DNA of 25,396 nucleotides, taken from a virus. The notes beneath the pieces were generated by a model. It was not told where the DNA came from and made no database searches. It was given only the letters and a program-made list of their open reading frames with translations. The stretch lies in the IMG/VR virus record IMGVR_UViG_3300030331_000046, positions 453 through 25,848 of that record; one strand, given 5' to 3'. Both the position numbers and the translations under genes were made by a program. The number at the start of each line of letters is the position of its first letter. Position 1 is the first letter of the stretch. Shown piece by piece: positions 1 through 8,800 of the stretch.

Positions 1-939
1 TTTTCTCGTTCGACATAAAGGGCTATTACAATGACTTGCAATAGGTTGGTCATTACACTTATAAAAATAATCTTTTCTTTTAAGTTGCTTAGCAACTGTT
101 AAAACTTCTTGTGCACCTAAGGGTGGTTGCATATACTGTATATTTACGTCCTCTAATCTTTTCTCCCAATCATCTGCAAACTTCTTTCTTAAAAAGACAC
201 CAACATTAAATAACCCAGAGTTTCTTGTTCCTTTAGGAAAACCTTGTACAACTAAATGTTGTATACAAGGAGGTGCTTGGTCTAACCACTCTTGTTTTTC
301 TGTCAGTGGACTAGCTTCTAATGATTCTAGTTTTTTTGCACTTAGTTGTATTTCCTCTGTATACTTAATAAATTCTTCTGGTGTAAGTGCTTGTCCTTCT
401 TTGCCGTATGCATATCTTGTTGAGTTTTCTCCTCCAAAATAAGGCATATTTAAAGTGCTTCCTCTATCACCTCTATCTAATAATAGTTTTGTTTGTTTTG
501 GAAATATCTCTGCTTGACCGTATCCTATTGCTGCCGCAATCTCTCTTAATTTTCTTTGTAACATAGAGGCAGGGACAGTCTCTACTAAGAAGATAAATAT
601 ATGTGCACCACCGCTTTTACTTCTGCACAACACTAATGGGAGCTTTTGTTGTGCTAACTTGACTGCTAGATATTTTAAATCTAGTTGATATTCATCAACG
701 TCTATAGCCCCCCATACACACTCATTATCTTCATTAATAGGGACTATCCCTAAACTCTGATTACCTTGAAGATGTTTTTGCCATAAAGATATAACTTCCT
801 CATCATCTAACTTTTTAGATATAGTGATATTTTTACCACTAGCTTTTCCATCTTCTCTTGTTTCATTTGTAGAAGTAAACGTTCCGTATGCAGAGCGTAG
901 CCCCGCATAACGTTTTGCGAACGTTTCTGCTAGAGACAT
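1..939 (-). CDS. Archaeo-eukaryotic-type DNA primase, C-terminus beyond the left edge
   Basis: Partial gene: 313 codons from ATG at 939 run open to base 1. It probably makes primers for phage DNA replication. The N-terminal half shows primase-polymerase (AEP) motifs: AIDVDEY at residues 78-84 with the two metal-binding aspartates D80 and D82, then SKSGGAHIF at 107-115 with the nucleotide-binding histidine H113, then EIFPKQ at 144-149. The spacing and wording are like the primase domain of TOTE-type conflict systems and related phage primases. At residues 295-309 a C-x8-C-x4-C cluster (C295, H303, C304, C309) looks like a zinc-binding element common in phage primase-helicases, so a helicase domain may follow outside the window. 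The start lies 2 nt after the stop of the preceding gene. The call as an AEP primase is firm from motifs; the fate of the C-terminus is unknown. Confidence 0.8.
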   Translation of the reverse strand, partial: MSLAETFAKRYAGLRSAYGTFTSTNETREDGKASGKNITISKKLDDEEVISLWQKHLQGNQSLGIVPINEDNECVWGAIDVDEYQLDLKYLAVKLAQQKLPLVLCRSKSGGAHIFIFLVETVPASMLQRKLREIAAAIGYGQAEIFPKQTKLLLDRGDRGSTLNMPYFGGENSTRYAYGKEGQALTPEEFIKYTEEIQLSAKKLESLEASPLTEKQEWLDQAPPCIQHLVVQGFPKGTRNSGLFNVGVFLRKKFADDWEKRLEDVNIQYMQPPLGAQEVLTVAKQLKRKDYFYKCNDQPIASHCNSPLCRTRK

Positions 940-941
940 AG

Positions 942-1706
942 TTATAAAGTAACAGAGTCGTCTAGCTGTTCTTCTTTAACTTCTACTTCACCTGCTCTTG
1001 CTGCAGACATAAATGTCTTAGCCATAGTTGCATCTTCAATAGAGGTCTGTGCTCCTTGACTGACGCTAAAGCTATTCCATGTGCCTTTATCATTAGACAT
1101 GGTAGTAGTAGTTAAGTTATAAGTATAAGCAAACATTGGTGCCTCGACCTGTTTACCTGATGAAGTATGAACTCTAGCCATTCTCATCATCGTAAGCCAT
1201 TTACGAGCTACACTAAGTTGCGTAGATGTAAATGCAATAACTGCTTGTTGAGGCTCAGGGTCTAAGACTAACACATAAAATTGTGCGGTCTCGACTATCT
1301 CGTTACCTTCTTTTGTAAAAAATCTTCTTGTCTCAGGGTCTTTTTTACACTCGCTAAGTATCGATACATCATGGCTTGCATTAACCAAACCACCACCTTT
1401 CTCTCTAGGCACCCATTCAATATACTTTTTAGTATAGGCACACGGGACCACTACAATCCCTTTATCACCTGCATAAACACTGTTAGTCACAGTGTTATAC
1501 AAATCACCTGCACCCGCTCCTTCAACATATGCACCGTTTGCTTTATTAAGCTGTGGTGACATAGGTTGTAGTATTCTAATAAACGGTATAGCAAAATCTT
1601 CTACCGTTGTATCTTCTAGTCCAGTTCCCTCTGATAATAAAGTATCGTCAAAGGCAACCATGCTTGAAGTAGTCTGTTCAACTACTTCTTTGTTTTCGTC
1701 AACCAT
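942..1706 (-). CDS. Probable ssDNA-binding/replication-associated phage protein
   Basis: A 254-aa protein between the primase and a conserved unknown in the early replication block. It resembles a widespread phage family placed beside primase, helicase or recombination genes and often guessed to bind single-stranded DNA: an acidic N-terminus, then a stretch FAIPFIRILQPMSPQ (residues 38-52), a GDLYNT segment (67-72), a strand-rich core with KKYIEWVPRE (93-102), and a very acidic tail (EVEVKEEQLDDSVTL) that recalls the acidic tails of SSB proteins. No catalytic motif is visible. ATG 1706 has a good Shine-Dalgarno (AAGGAG) sitting in the last codons of the upstream gene. The family match is from memory and the ssDNA-binding role is an inference from position and acidic tail. 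Confidence 0.5.
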   Translation of the reverse strand: MVDENKEVVEQTTSSMVAFDDTLLSEGTGLEDTTVEDFAIPFIRILQPMSPQLNKANGAYVEGAGAGDLYNTVTNSVYAGDKGIVVVPCAYTKKYIEWVPREKGGGLVNASHDVSILSECKKDPETRRFFTKEGNEIVETAQFYVLVLDPEPQQAVIAFTSTQLSVARKWLTMMRMARVHTSSGKQVEAPMFAYTYNLTTTTMSNDKGTWNSFSVSQGAQTSIEDATMAKTFMSAARAGEVEVKEEQLDDSVTL

Positions 1707-1709
1707 GTT

Positions 1710-2285
1710 TTACTCCTTTTTAATATTAGCCTTAGTACCTATATAGATACCAAATGGCTCGGTTGGTATATCATTCCCCGTAGTCAACTGCTCTTTTACA
1801 AAAGCCTTTAACGTTGACGGATGAATGCTCTGTTTTACCTCTGGCGATAGACCTCTAGATTTTAAAGCCAATACAGTCTCATCGACTATCTGACTCTCAC
1901 CACGATTAAATTTTAAAGATACTTCGTTCTTTATAATTCCTTCATGACCGTTTTCTATAAGCCATTGGTATGCTTGTTGTTGGTTTGCTTTAGATATATG
2001 AGCACTATAGAACTCTGACAAAGATATTTTTTCTCCTGAAGATAAAACTATCTGTGTTAATCCTACTTCTGATAAAGCATCAGGTAGCTCTTGTTCTTGT
2101 ACCAAACGCAACTCTTCTTTTTTAGCCTTTAACATATCCTCTATCTGAGATACCTCATTAGATAGATTTATTTGTTTTTGAGCTAAACTAGAAACATTAG
2201 CTAATTCATCATTAGTAACATCACTGTCCCATTTATTTGGTTCAGAGTTACCAATAAGTTCTTCAAAGGTGGGTTTATCACTCAT
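1710..2285 (-). CDS. Conserved phage protein with coiled coil, replication block, function unknown
   Basis: A 191-aa protein. Residues about 30-70 form a predicted coiled coil (SSLAQKQINLSNEVSQIEDM onward, rich in heptads). The C-terminal half has the pattern of a family common in phage replication regions: AYQWLIENGHEGIIKNEV (residues about 105-122), then IHPSTLKAFVKEQLTTG (about 153-169). The family has no function I can name; its constant position beside ssDNA-binding-like and primase genes suggests a replication accessory role such as a loader or adaptor. The start at 2285 overlaps the stop of the upstream gene by 8 nt, and the stop is 3 nt before the next ATG, so the four early genes look translationally coupled. 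Confidence 0.6.
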   Translation of the reverse strand: MSDKPTFEELIGNSEPNKWDSDVTNDELANVSSLAQKQINLSNEVSQIEDMLKAKKEELRLVQEQELPDALSEVGLTQIVLSSGEKISLSEFYSAHISKANQQQAYQWLIENGHEGIIKNEVSLKFNRGESQIVDETVLALKSRGLSPEVKQSIHPSTLKAFVKEQLTTGNDIPTEPFGIYIGTKANIKKE

Positions 2286-2604
2286 CTAATTCTCCTTTCT
2301 GATGTATGTCTATTTCAACAGGGTAATACAAACCTTCTTGTTTATCCCATTTTAATATACTATATTTACCTCGATTAAAAAATGCAGCTAACGAACATGC
2401 TACACCAATAGCAGCAGGGTCGCCAATCAACAATAAGTAATCACCCTCTTTGTAATCTTGTAAGAGTCTTTTCATCCTACGAACAGAAGGTCCAGAGCTT
2501 AACATGATTTGAGCATTAGAAGGTAACAGAACTTCGAAATCACCATACTGTCTAGCACCTGCGATATTTCGTCCTGGAACTTCTTGCACAACATATACTG
2601 TCAT
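2278..2604 (-). CDS. Small conserved phage protein, first gene of the leftward early operon
   Basis: A 108-aa soluble protein of unknown function. Visible features are a central helix with RRMKRLLQDY, then YLLLIGDPAAIGVACSLAAF (residues about 56-75) and a C-terminal LKWDKQEGLYYPVEI strand region. Short proteins with this GDPxAIG...LKWD layout recur upstream of phage replication genes. It is the first gene downstream of the leftward promoter: ATG 2604 is preceded by AAGGAG six bases away, in the leader described under the promoter entry. Its first position suggests high expression soon after infection. I cannot assign a role. Confidence 0.55.
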   Translation of the reverse strand: MTVYVVQEVPGRNIAGARQYGDFEVLLPSNAQIMLSSGPSVRRMKRLLQDYKEGDYLLLIGDPAAIGVACSLAAFFNRGKYSILKWDKQEGLYYPVEIDIHQKGELDE

Positions 2605-2625
2605 TTTTTCTCCTTTCTTATTTCT

Positions 2626-2663
2626 AGGCTATTAATATATAGCCGAGTTTTACCAAAGTAAAG
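2626..2663 (-). promoter_or_regulatory. Leftward promoter for the early replication operon
   Basis: Reading the minus strand: CTTTACTTT at 2663-2655 contains a -35-like TTTACT (2662-2657), a 17-bp spacer follows, then TATATT at 2639-2634 as -10 (five of six consensus bases), then a TAGAAAT box beginning at 2626 where transcription should start. The same order of elements is found on the other strand ahead of the helicase gene, which strengthens both calls. The -10 lies inside the perfect inverted repeat GGCTAT-N6-ATAGCC. Confidence 0.5.
2627..2644. promoter_or_regulatory. Perfect 6-bp inverted repeat over the leftward -10 box
   Basis: GGCTAT (2627-2632), six bases, ATAGCC (2639-2644). It spans the -10 element of the leftward promoter, so it could be an operator half-site pair. 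It contains two of the few G/C pairs of this region. No repressor gene is recognised in the window. Confidence 0.3.
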
Positions 2664-2725
2664 TTATTAGTATTATTTATTTTAAAAATTTTTTTTATTA
2701 ACATAAAAATTTTTTAAGAATTACT

Positions 2726-2752
2726 AATATCTCTAATAATCTAATAGATATT
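2726..2752. promoter_or_regulatory. Inverted repeat AATATCT-N13-AGATATT
   Basis: A perfect 7-bp inverted repeat (2726-2732 and 2746-2752) midway between the two promoters. It could bind a dimeric regulator or be part of an origin. In DNA this AT-rich such repeats also arise by chance, so the call is weak. Confidence 0.25.
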
Positions 2753-2797
2753 CTGATAAATCCTCTTCTAAACGGCAAGTAAAATTATTATTTTGGT

Positions 2798-2846
2798 CTT
2801 TAATTTCTATTAGATATAGATATAATTATTACTAGAAATTAGAAAG
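2798..2846 (+). promoter_or_regulatory. Rightward promoter for the helicase gene, with flanking inverted repeat
   Basis: CTTTAATTT at 2798-2806 supplies a -35-like element, TATAAT at 2821-2826 is a perfect -10, and a TAGAAAT box begins at 2833. An inverted repeat AATTTCTA (2802-2809) / TAGAAATT (2833-2840) is centred on the -10, a layout expected of an operator. The downstream leader, with TAGAAAG at 2840-2846 and a weak Shine-Dalgarno, ends at ATG 2855 and matches the leader of the opposite operon in length and 21 of 25 bases. Confidence 0.55.
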
Positions 2847-2854
2847 TAGTAAAT

Positions 2855-4297
2855 ATGCAATATAAATTTAAGACTAAACCATACTCTCACCAATTAGAAG
2901 CGTTGGAAAAATCATGGCGTAAAAAAGAATATGCTTACTTTATGGAAATGGGAACTGGTAAATCAAAAGTTCTCATAGATAATATTGCTATCCTTTATGA
3001 TAAAGGAGCTATCAATTCTGCCGTTATTGTTGCACCTAAAGGTGTCTATAGAAACTGGTTAGAAAAAGAAATACCAAGCCATATGCCAGAACATATAGAA
3101 TTTAAAACTGCTATATGGACTCCTGCACCTAATAAAAAACAAAAGAAAGATTTAATCAATATCTTTGAACCAAGTTACGGATTAAAAATTTTAATAGTAA
3201 ACGTAGAAGCGTTTAGCACAAAAAAAGGTGTTACTTTTGTAAATAAGTTTGTATTATCGCACTTATGTCTTGTAGCTGTAGATGAATCTACTACTATTAA
3301 AAACCCTAAAGCACAAAGAACGAAAAACTTAATTAAAATAGCAACTAATTCTAAATATAGAAGAATATTAACAGGCTTTCCTGTGACACGCTCACCATTA
3401 GATTTATATAGTCAATGTGCTTTTCTTAATACACATCTATTAGGTTACGGTTCTTATTATTCTTTTCAAAATAGATACGCACAAATCATGAACAGACAAT
3501 TAGGTACACACAGTTTTAGACAAGTAGTTGGTTATCAAAACTTAGAAGAACTTACTAGCTCGTTAGATTCTTTCTCTTATAGGGTATTGAAAAAAGAATG
3601 TCTAGATTTACCTGATAAAATTTATACTAAAAGAGAAGTAGAACTGACATCAGAACAAAAGAAAGTTTATAAAGAACTAGCAAAATATGCAATAACAGAA
3701 CTTGAATCACACGAAACTGTTAGTGTAACATCAATACTAACACAAATATTAAGATTACATCAGGTTGTATGTGGTTTTGTTAAACACGATAAAGGTGAAG
3801 AAGTAGAAATAAAAAACAATAGAATAGATGAACTAATTAATGTTTTACAAGAAATACAAGGTAAAACTATTATATGGGCTAATTATCAATACGATATTAA
3901 GAGAATATTAAAAACTATTCAAGGTATAACAGGAACAGATAGTGTAGCTACTTATTTTGGTGATACACCTGATGAAGAAAGACAACAAATAATACGCAGA
4001 TTTCAAGACCCTAATACTGAATTACAGTATCTTATTAGTAATGTACAAACTGGTGGTTACGGTATAACTTTAACAGAAGCTAAAAATGTAATTTATTATA
4101 GTAATAACTATGATTTAGAAAAACGTTTACAATCAGAAGACCGTGCTCATCGTATAGGTCAAACTAACAAAGTAACCTACATTGATTTAGTAGCTAAAGG
4201 AACAGTAGACGAAAAAATAGTAAAAGCCTTGCGTAATAAATTAGATTTAGCACAAGAAGTTTTAGGTGATGAAAAATGGAAAGACTGGATTAATTAA
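2855..4297 (+). CDS. SNF2-type superfamily 2 DNA helicase/translocase
   Basis: A 480-aa ATP-dependent DNA translocase with a complete two-lobe core and almost nothing else. Lobe 1: SHQLEAL (residues 11-17, the ATP-contacting Q), Walker A GTGKS (33-37), Walker B as DEST (143-146, where SNF2 proteins have DEAH/DEST) and LTGFP (172-176, motif III). Lobe 2: KTIIWANY (337-344, motif IV), TGGYGITL (399-406, motif V) and EDRAHRIGQ (428-436, motif VI with the arginine finger). Compact phage SNF2 proteins of this size usually sit in replication modules and probably remodel or unwind DNA at forks. It is the only plus-strand gene, transcribed away from the primase operon, and its stop overlaps the stop of the convergent gene by 3 nt. 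Function as an SF2 motor is certain; the precise role is inferred. Confidence 0.9.
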   Translation: MQYKFKTKPYSHQLEALEKSWRKKEYAYFMEMGTGKSKVLIDNIAILYDKGAINSAVIVAPKGVYRNWLEKEIPSHMPEHIEFKTAIWTPAPNKKQKKDLINIFEPSYGLKILIVNVEAFSTKKGVTFVNKFVLSHLCLVAVDESTTIKNPKAQRTKNLIKIATNSKYRRILTGFPVTRSPLDLYSQCAFLNTHLLGYGSYYSFQNRYAQIMNRQLGTHSFRQVVGYQNLEELTSSLDSFSYRVLKKECLDLPDKIYTKREVELTSEQKKVYKELAKYAITELESHETVSVTSILTQILRLHQVVCGFVKHDKGEEVEIKNNRIDELINVLQEIQGKTIIWANYQYDIKRILKTIQGITGTDSVATYFGDTPDEERQQIIRRFQDPNTELQYLISNVQTGGYGITLTEAKNVIYYSNNYDLEKRLQSEDRAHRIGQTNKVTYIDLVAKGTVDEKIVKALRNKLDLAQEVLGDEKWKDWIN

Positions 4298-4857
4298 CTC
4301 ATCTTATAAGAGTTTACTCTATCTATAGCGTCTTGAATATCTCCACCTAAATTATACATAGGCATCATAGGTCCACCACCTGCCATATCTTTAACAGTTT
4401 TGCCAGTAATTTTTTCTACGACTTCTTTATTTTCTTTTGCAAGAGCTTTCAATCCAGGATTTAAATCATCTTTAGAAATTTCACTACCTTCAGCATATCT
4501 CATAAGCTCACCACCGCCAGCATAGTTCATAAGCTCACCACCATCAGCCATACCTATTTGTTGTAATACAACAGCTTTTGCTTTATCGAGTATATCTAAA
4601 GCTACTTGTGGATTACCTTGTGAACGACCTACAACAGCACTAGCAAGTTTTTGTGCATCGTCATCAGTATCTACCATGTTTTCCCTTTGCATAACTTCTG
4701 GTGCCATGTCTTGCATAAGAGCGGAGTCGTTATTCATAGCCATTGGTGCAGGTGCTCCGCCACCCATCGGCATACCGCCACCCATAGGTGAATTACCTTG
4801 TTGTTGCATCATACGTAATTGGTCTAATTTATCGACTCCCATAATACCGTTAGCCAT
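4294..4857 (-). CDS. Probable virion-associated protein, Gly/Met-rich, with YAxGG motifs
   Basis: A 187-aa low-complexity protein, last gene of the long leftward late operon. The N-terminus is Met/Gly/Gln/Pro rich (MGGGMPMGGGAPAP at residues about 25-38). The middle carries repeated short motifs: MADGGELMNYAGGG then ELMRYAEGSE (about 102-126), and the end has MAGGGPMMPMYNLGG. Proteins with HGG/YADGG motifs of this type are common among structural genes of marine podovirus-like phages, and the 260-aa protein at 11760-12542 has the same MYHGG...YADGG wording. No enzyme motif is visible. ATG 4857 has a clear AAGGAG. Its stop overlaps the convergent helicase stop. Virion role is inferred from company and motif. 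Confidence 0.5.
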   Translation of the reverse strand: MANGIMGVDKLDQLRMMQQQGNSPMGGGMPMGGGAPAPMAMNNDSALMQDMAPEVMQRENMVDTDDDAQKLASAVVGRSQGNPQVALDILDKAKAVVLQQIGMADGGELMNYAGGGELMRYAEGSEISKDDLNPGLKALAKENKEVVEKITGKTVKDMAGGGPMMPMYNLGGDIQDAIDRVNSYKMS

Positions 4858-4859
4858 TT

Positions 4860-5873
4860 TTATCTCCTTGGTCTAAATCCTTTTTGAAATATTTGTGTTG
4901 TCATTGTATCACCTTGTTGGCTTTGTGGCAACCTCATGATACCTTTATTTAATGCACCACCAAATCTTAAACCTGTAAGGTCATCATCTAAACGTTGTAT
5001 AGAGAAACCTCTACCGTCAGGTCTATTTGGTGGCGGTGTTATAGGTATTCGTGGTAATTTCACAATGGGTCTTGGTGGTCCAGGTGGGAACATTCCAGGA
5101 GCCATACCAAACGCTGCTGGGCTAATGTTTGTAGCAATACTAGGTACTCCACTTTCGTAGTTTCTAGAAGGTTGGTAAAACGGTCTTCTATTATCTGGCG
5201 GAGGCGGTGGCGTTGTTATGATAACATTATCGACTATGGTGTCATCAATTATAGTGTCATCAGGTATGTCAGGTCCTTGTATATTATCGAAATAATCTAT
5301 TACGTCTTGTCTATCAGGTCCATCAAAAATTCTATCAGGACTAAATCTATCAGGTCTTGTAGGAGGTATTATAGTATCGTCAAGCTCTCTTGGTGGTGTT
5401 ATTGGTAAGTTAATATCTATGACAGGATTATCAAAAACAAAATCCTCTCTGATGAAACGTGGTGGCGGTACTTGTATCTGTTCTGGCTGATTTATTACGT
5501 TTTCATATATGTTCTGAGGTGGGTCAATACCAATAGACAATTCATCACGTATCATATCTCTGTCTTCTATAAACCTAGGAGGTGGTATATTTATCATGTC
5601 TGTTGGGAACTCGGTAACTACAGGGGTATCTAAAAAAGAGTCCCCTCTAGACATAAAATTGTTTTCTAAATCAGTAGCTAAACTATCTTTAAAATCTGCA
5701 ACATCTGCTTCATATTGGTCTCTAGCATTGTTACGTGTCATATTTGCATCACGTCTCATGTCTAAAACAGAACCAATACCTATGTTTGGTATACTAAAAT
5801 CCATACCTCTGTTTGGTATACTAAAATCCATACCTCTGTTTGGTATTCTAAAATCTATGCTTCTGTTTATCAT
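4860..5873 (-). CDS. Proline/aspartate-rich structural-type protein with N-terminal 9-aa repeats
   Basis: A 337-aa protein I do not recognise. It opens with three copies of a 9-residue unit, N-R-[GS]-[MI]-D-F-[SR]-I-P (residues 3-29). A short helical, charged stretch follows (about 40-75), then a long region of low predicted order rich in Pro, Asp, Ile and Arg in which IPPPRFIEDRD (about 95-105) and VPPPRFIREDF (about 135-145) repeat, with a PPPPP run near residue 222. Such Pro-rich, repeat-bearing chains look like flexible linkers or scaffolds in a virion. ATG 5873 overlaps the upstream stop as ATGA. It lies between the large ejection-type protein and the Gly/Met-rich protein. Confidence 0.5.
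   Translation of the reverse strand: MINRSIDFRIPNRGMDFSIPNRGMDFSIPNIGIGSVLDMRRDANMTRNNARDQYEADVADFKDSLATDLENNFMSRGDSFLDTPVVTEFPTDMINIPPPRFIEDRDMIRDELSIGIDPPQNIYENVINQPEQIQVPPPRFIREDFVFDNPVIDINLPITPPRELDDTIIPPTRPDRFSPDRIFDGPDRQDVIDYFDNIQGPDIPDDTIIDDTIVDNVIITTPPPPPDNRRPFYQPSRNYESGVPSIATNISPAAFGMAPGMFPPGPPRPIVKLPRIPITPPPNRPDGRGFSIQRLDDDLTGLRFGGALNKGIMRLPQSQQGDTMTTQIFQKGFRPRR
5783..5870 (-). repeat. 27-nt in-frame tandem repeat
   Basis: Three units of 27 nt begin at 5783, 5810 and 5837 with a partial fourth at 5864. The first two are identical and the third differs at four positions. The period is a multiple of three, so copy number can change without breaking the reading frame; the units encode the 9-aa N-terminal repeats of the protein at 4860-5873. 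Confidence 0.9.
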
Positions 5874-8800
5874 CTATAATCCTCTACTAATTGATTAATT
5901 TTATCAATCATATCTTCATCTACTGTCTTTTTGTTATTTATTTTACTAACTTCATCGTAATATTTTAATTCATTAGCCATATCTAATGTATAAGTTGTTC
6001 CATAAGCACTTAAAAAACTAGCATATGTTTTTAAACTTATTTCACCATCATAAAACTGTATGGTTCTACGTGCTAATTCTGGGTCTGATAATAACCTACC
6101 CATAAAGTTTCTTGACCTTGCATTTAACCTGTTATCTAGTGCTGTGATTCTTCTACCTGTTTGTGTTAAGGGCGGTATTAACATTCTTTGTAGAAGTTTT
6201 GCACCTGGAAAAGCTATACCCATATCTCTTTTTGCTAAAGCTACTGTTACAGCATCACTTTGTGTCAACATTTCTCTACTAACTAAATTATTAACAAGTT
6301 GTAATTGTTCAGTAAAAACTTTTTTGTCTTTTCCTAATAGAGGACCAAAAACTTCTTCAAAACTTAATCTAGTTCCAGCAAGTTCTTCAGGTCCTAATCC
6401 TGAATAAAGCACTCTATTAAGTGCTGCATCATCAACTTCAAATATTCCATCAGCATTCCTAGTTAATTTTAATACATCACGTAAAAAATAATTTTTAGTT
6501 AATTGTCTTATTTGTTCTTCTAAAACATCATTACCTTTCACTGTGTTCATAAGAAACTGTATATCTGCATTAAGTGCACCAGTGCTTCTTGTTGCATCTG
6601 ATGCTCTGATTATGTTATTTACTATATCGTACACAGGATTTACTGAGTTTTGACCAACTCCAAATGTGTTTTGCAAAAGATTTATTTTTTGTTCTATCTC
6701 ATCTAATTCTTTACCAACTTTTTTTATACCATTAGCGTTAAATATAGTTTTATATTCATCACCATAAATAGCTTTTAGAGTGCCTTTATTTTGTTTATAG
6801 AAATCACTATAGTTTTTTATCTGTTGTGTAGGAGTACCTTCTGTAAAAAATCTTCGTTGTATATAATCGAACATTTCGTTTTGTATTTGTAAATATCCAT
6901 CATCACCAGCTGATTTTAAAACAGTTAAAAATTCAGATAGAGGTGTATTAATTGATGAATTAGCAACATTAGTGTTTAATATTGCTGGAATTATTTGTTC
7001 TGGTGATTCACTTTTAATAAGTTGTGTTAAAATTACATTCTTAACTTGACCATAAGCGTCTGACATATTTTTATATGCATCCATAATATCTATGCCGTAA
7101 TTATTTTCACTCATGTATTTTTCTATTTGGGCTTGTTGTCTGACACCATATTTTGCTTTACGAGTATTACCAAGTTTATTAACCCAAACATCATCATATA
7201 TAGCTTTATCTATAGCAAACCTAAGACCTTCTTCTAGTTCAGCTGCAAATCTTCTGACTGTTACATTATTAGATTCGTTTCTAACAGTATTCATTTCTAC
7301 TCTAATTTGTTCTAATTCATTTAACGTAAATTCTGGATTTGCAAATCGACTACCATCTTCTTTTTTACCCGCTAATCGTCTCAAAGTTGATTCATTAAGA
7401 ACTCCTTCTATCTCTTTGACTGCTTCTCTTTTTTTATAAACATTTAATAACTTATTAGCGTTGTTTCTAATTTTATTAAAATCATTAATTGTGTTTTTAG
7501 TAAAAGTAGCATTAGCTGTCAGGTCAGCATATTTTGGGTCTCGTAAGACGTTATTGTAAATATCAGTGTATTGTTTTAAATAATCATTCCTAACTTGTTC
7601 TAAATTAGTTTTAGTTTTAGGTAATATTTGTGGTGTATCTGGTGCTGTATTTCTACCTAATATGTTTGTTGTTGTTTTTGGTGCGTTATCACTAAATTCA
7701 TTTAATAAATTATTTACTATTTTGTTACCTGCAAAAATATAATCGTTTATAACATTTTCGGCTTGGTCTCTTACTGCCGCTGATACTTCAACACCTAAAG
7801 GTGGCACTGCTCCTTCGAACTCTAAACCTATTTGCCTAAAAACATTATTTATTACGTCTTGATTACCATCTTTAATTGCTTTGTACGTATTTTGTAAATC
7901 GGGGTCACTTGCGTTTTTTAAAAACAATATTTCTAAATCAGCGGCTTCTTGGTCTAATGGGTTATTACCTGCTAATGTAGGGTTATATTCTTTATATTGA
8001 GCCTGCATTTTTTCAGCTAATAGTTTTATTTCTTCGTTAATTTGTTTCGTTGTTGTTGGGTTTACTCCATATAAAACATTAGGTTGATTAGCTGAGCCTT
8101 GTTGTTGTTTTATAGCGTTTCTTTCTAATTGTTTTAATTTTTCCATAAACTCTGCAGGAACTGCAGTCCCTGCAAGTCCTTTATAAATAACTGGAAATAT
8201 TCTCATGACTGTATTAATAGCAGCAGTACCACCGAAAGCAAACAAACCAGTAGTACCCGCTTCTTTAAATATTTCATCCGCAGTTAAATTATTTCTACCT
8301 TGTGCTGCACCGAAAAGAAGTCTTGTCATATCACCTACTACTGCACCAGTAGATGAAGCACCTGCTAATTTAGTTATATTTAAAATACCTTGTGCTATAG
8401 ATTTACTACCACCTGCTGGTGCTGCACCTATAGTGAAAGCAATGTCTCCAGCTACAGCAGGTCCTTCTTGTATTATGGTTTTATAGACATCATCTGCAGT
8501 AAGTCTAGGATTACGAAGTATTTGGAAAGTATCAGACCCTTCAGGTTTAAACCTAAAACCTAATGATGGGTCATTAGGTTTGACAAATTCAAGTTTACCT
8601 TGTATATTATTTTTATCTAAAACAAATTTCATCTGTTCTTTACTAAGTTGTCTAGGGTTGAGAGCTAAATCTATATAAAAAGTTCTTCTAGTTTTATCGT
8701 CTGCAAATACATATGGGTTGTCAGGGTCTATACCATAACTAGCTATCTTTTGTCTTTTTTCAAAACCAATAGGGGGTTTAGTTTCAAACGGTGTGAAATC

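Larger units (their letters stand above)
2605..2854. other. Divergent AT-rich control region (250 nt, no gene)
   Basis: The only gene-free stretch of any size. It separates the leftward replication operon from the rightward helicase gene, so both promoters must lie here. It is extremely AT-rich, with A and T runs at about 2680-2715, and carries several inverted repeats (2627-2644, 2649-2662, 2726-2752, 2802-2840). An AT-rich, palindrome-bearing segment next to primase and helicase genes could also serve as a replication origin, but I see no repeated initiator boxes. I found no small open frame with a ribosome-binding site in it. Confidence 0.7.

Noticed and set aside
1281-1746. Plus-strand open frames opposite the ssDNA-binding-type gene
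   Set aside because: They lack ribosome-binding sites and recognisable features, and overlap a conserved, coupled minus-strand gene.
4296-4314. Hairpin AACTC-N9-GAGTT at the convergent gene ends as a terminator
   Set aside because: The stem is only five pairs and no U-run follows on either strand, so intrinsic termination is unlikely.
5172-5898. Plus-strand open frames opposite the Pro-rich gene
   Set aside because: They are by-products of the Pro/Asp-rich codons and the 27-nt repeat; the minus-strand gene is coupled to both neighbours.
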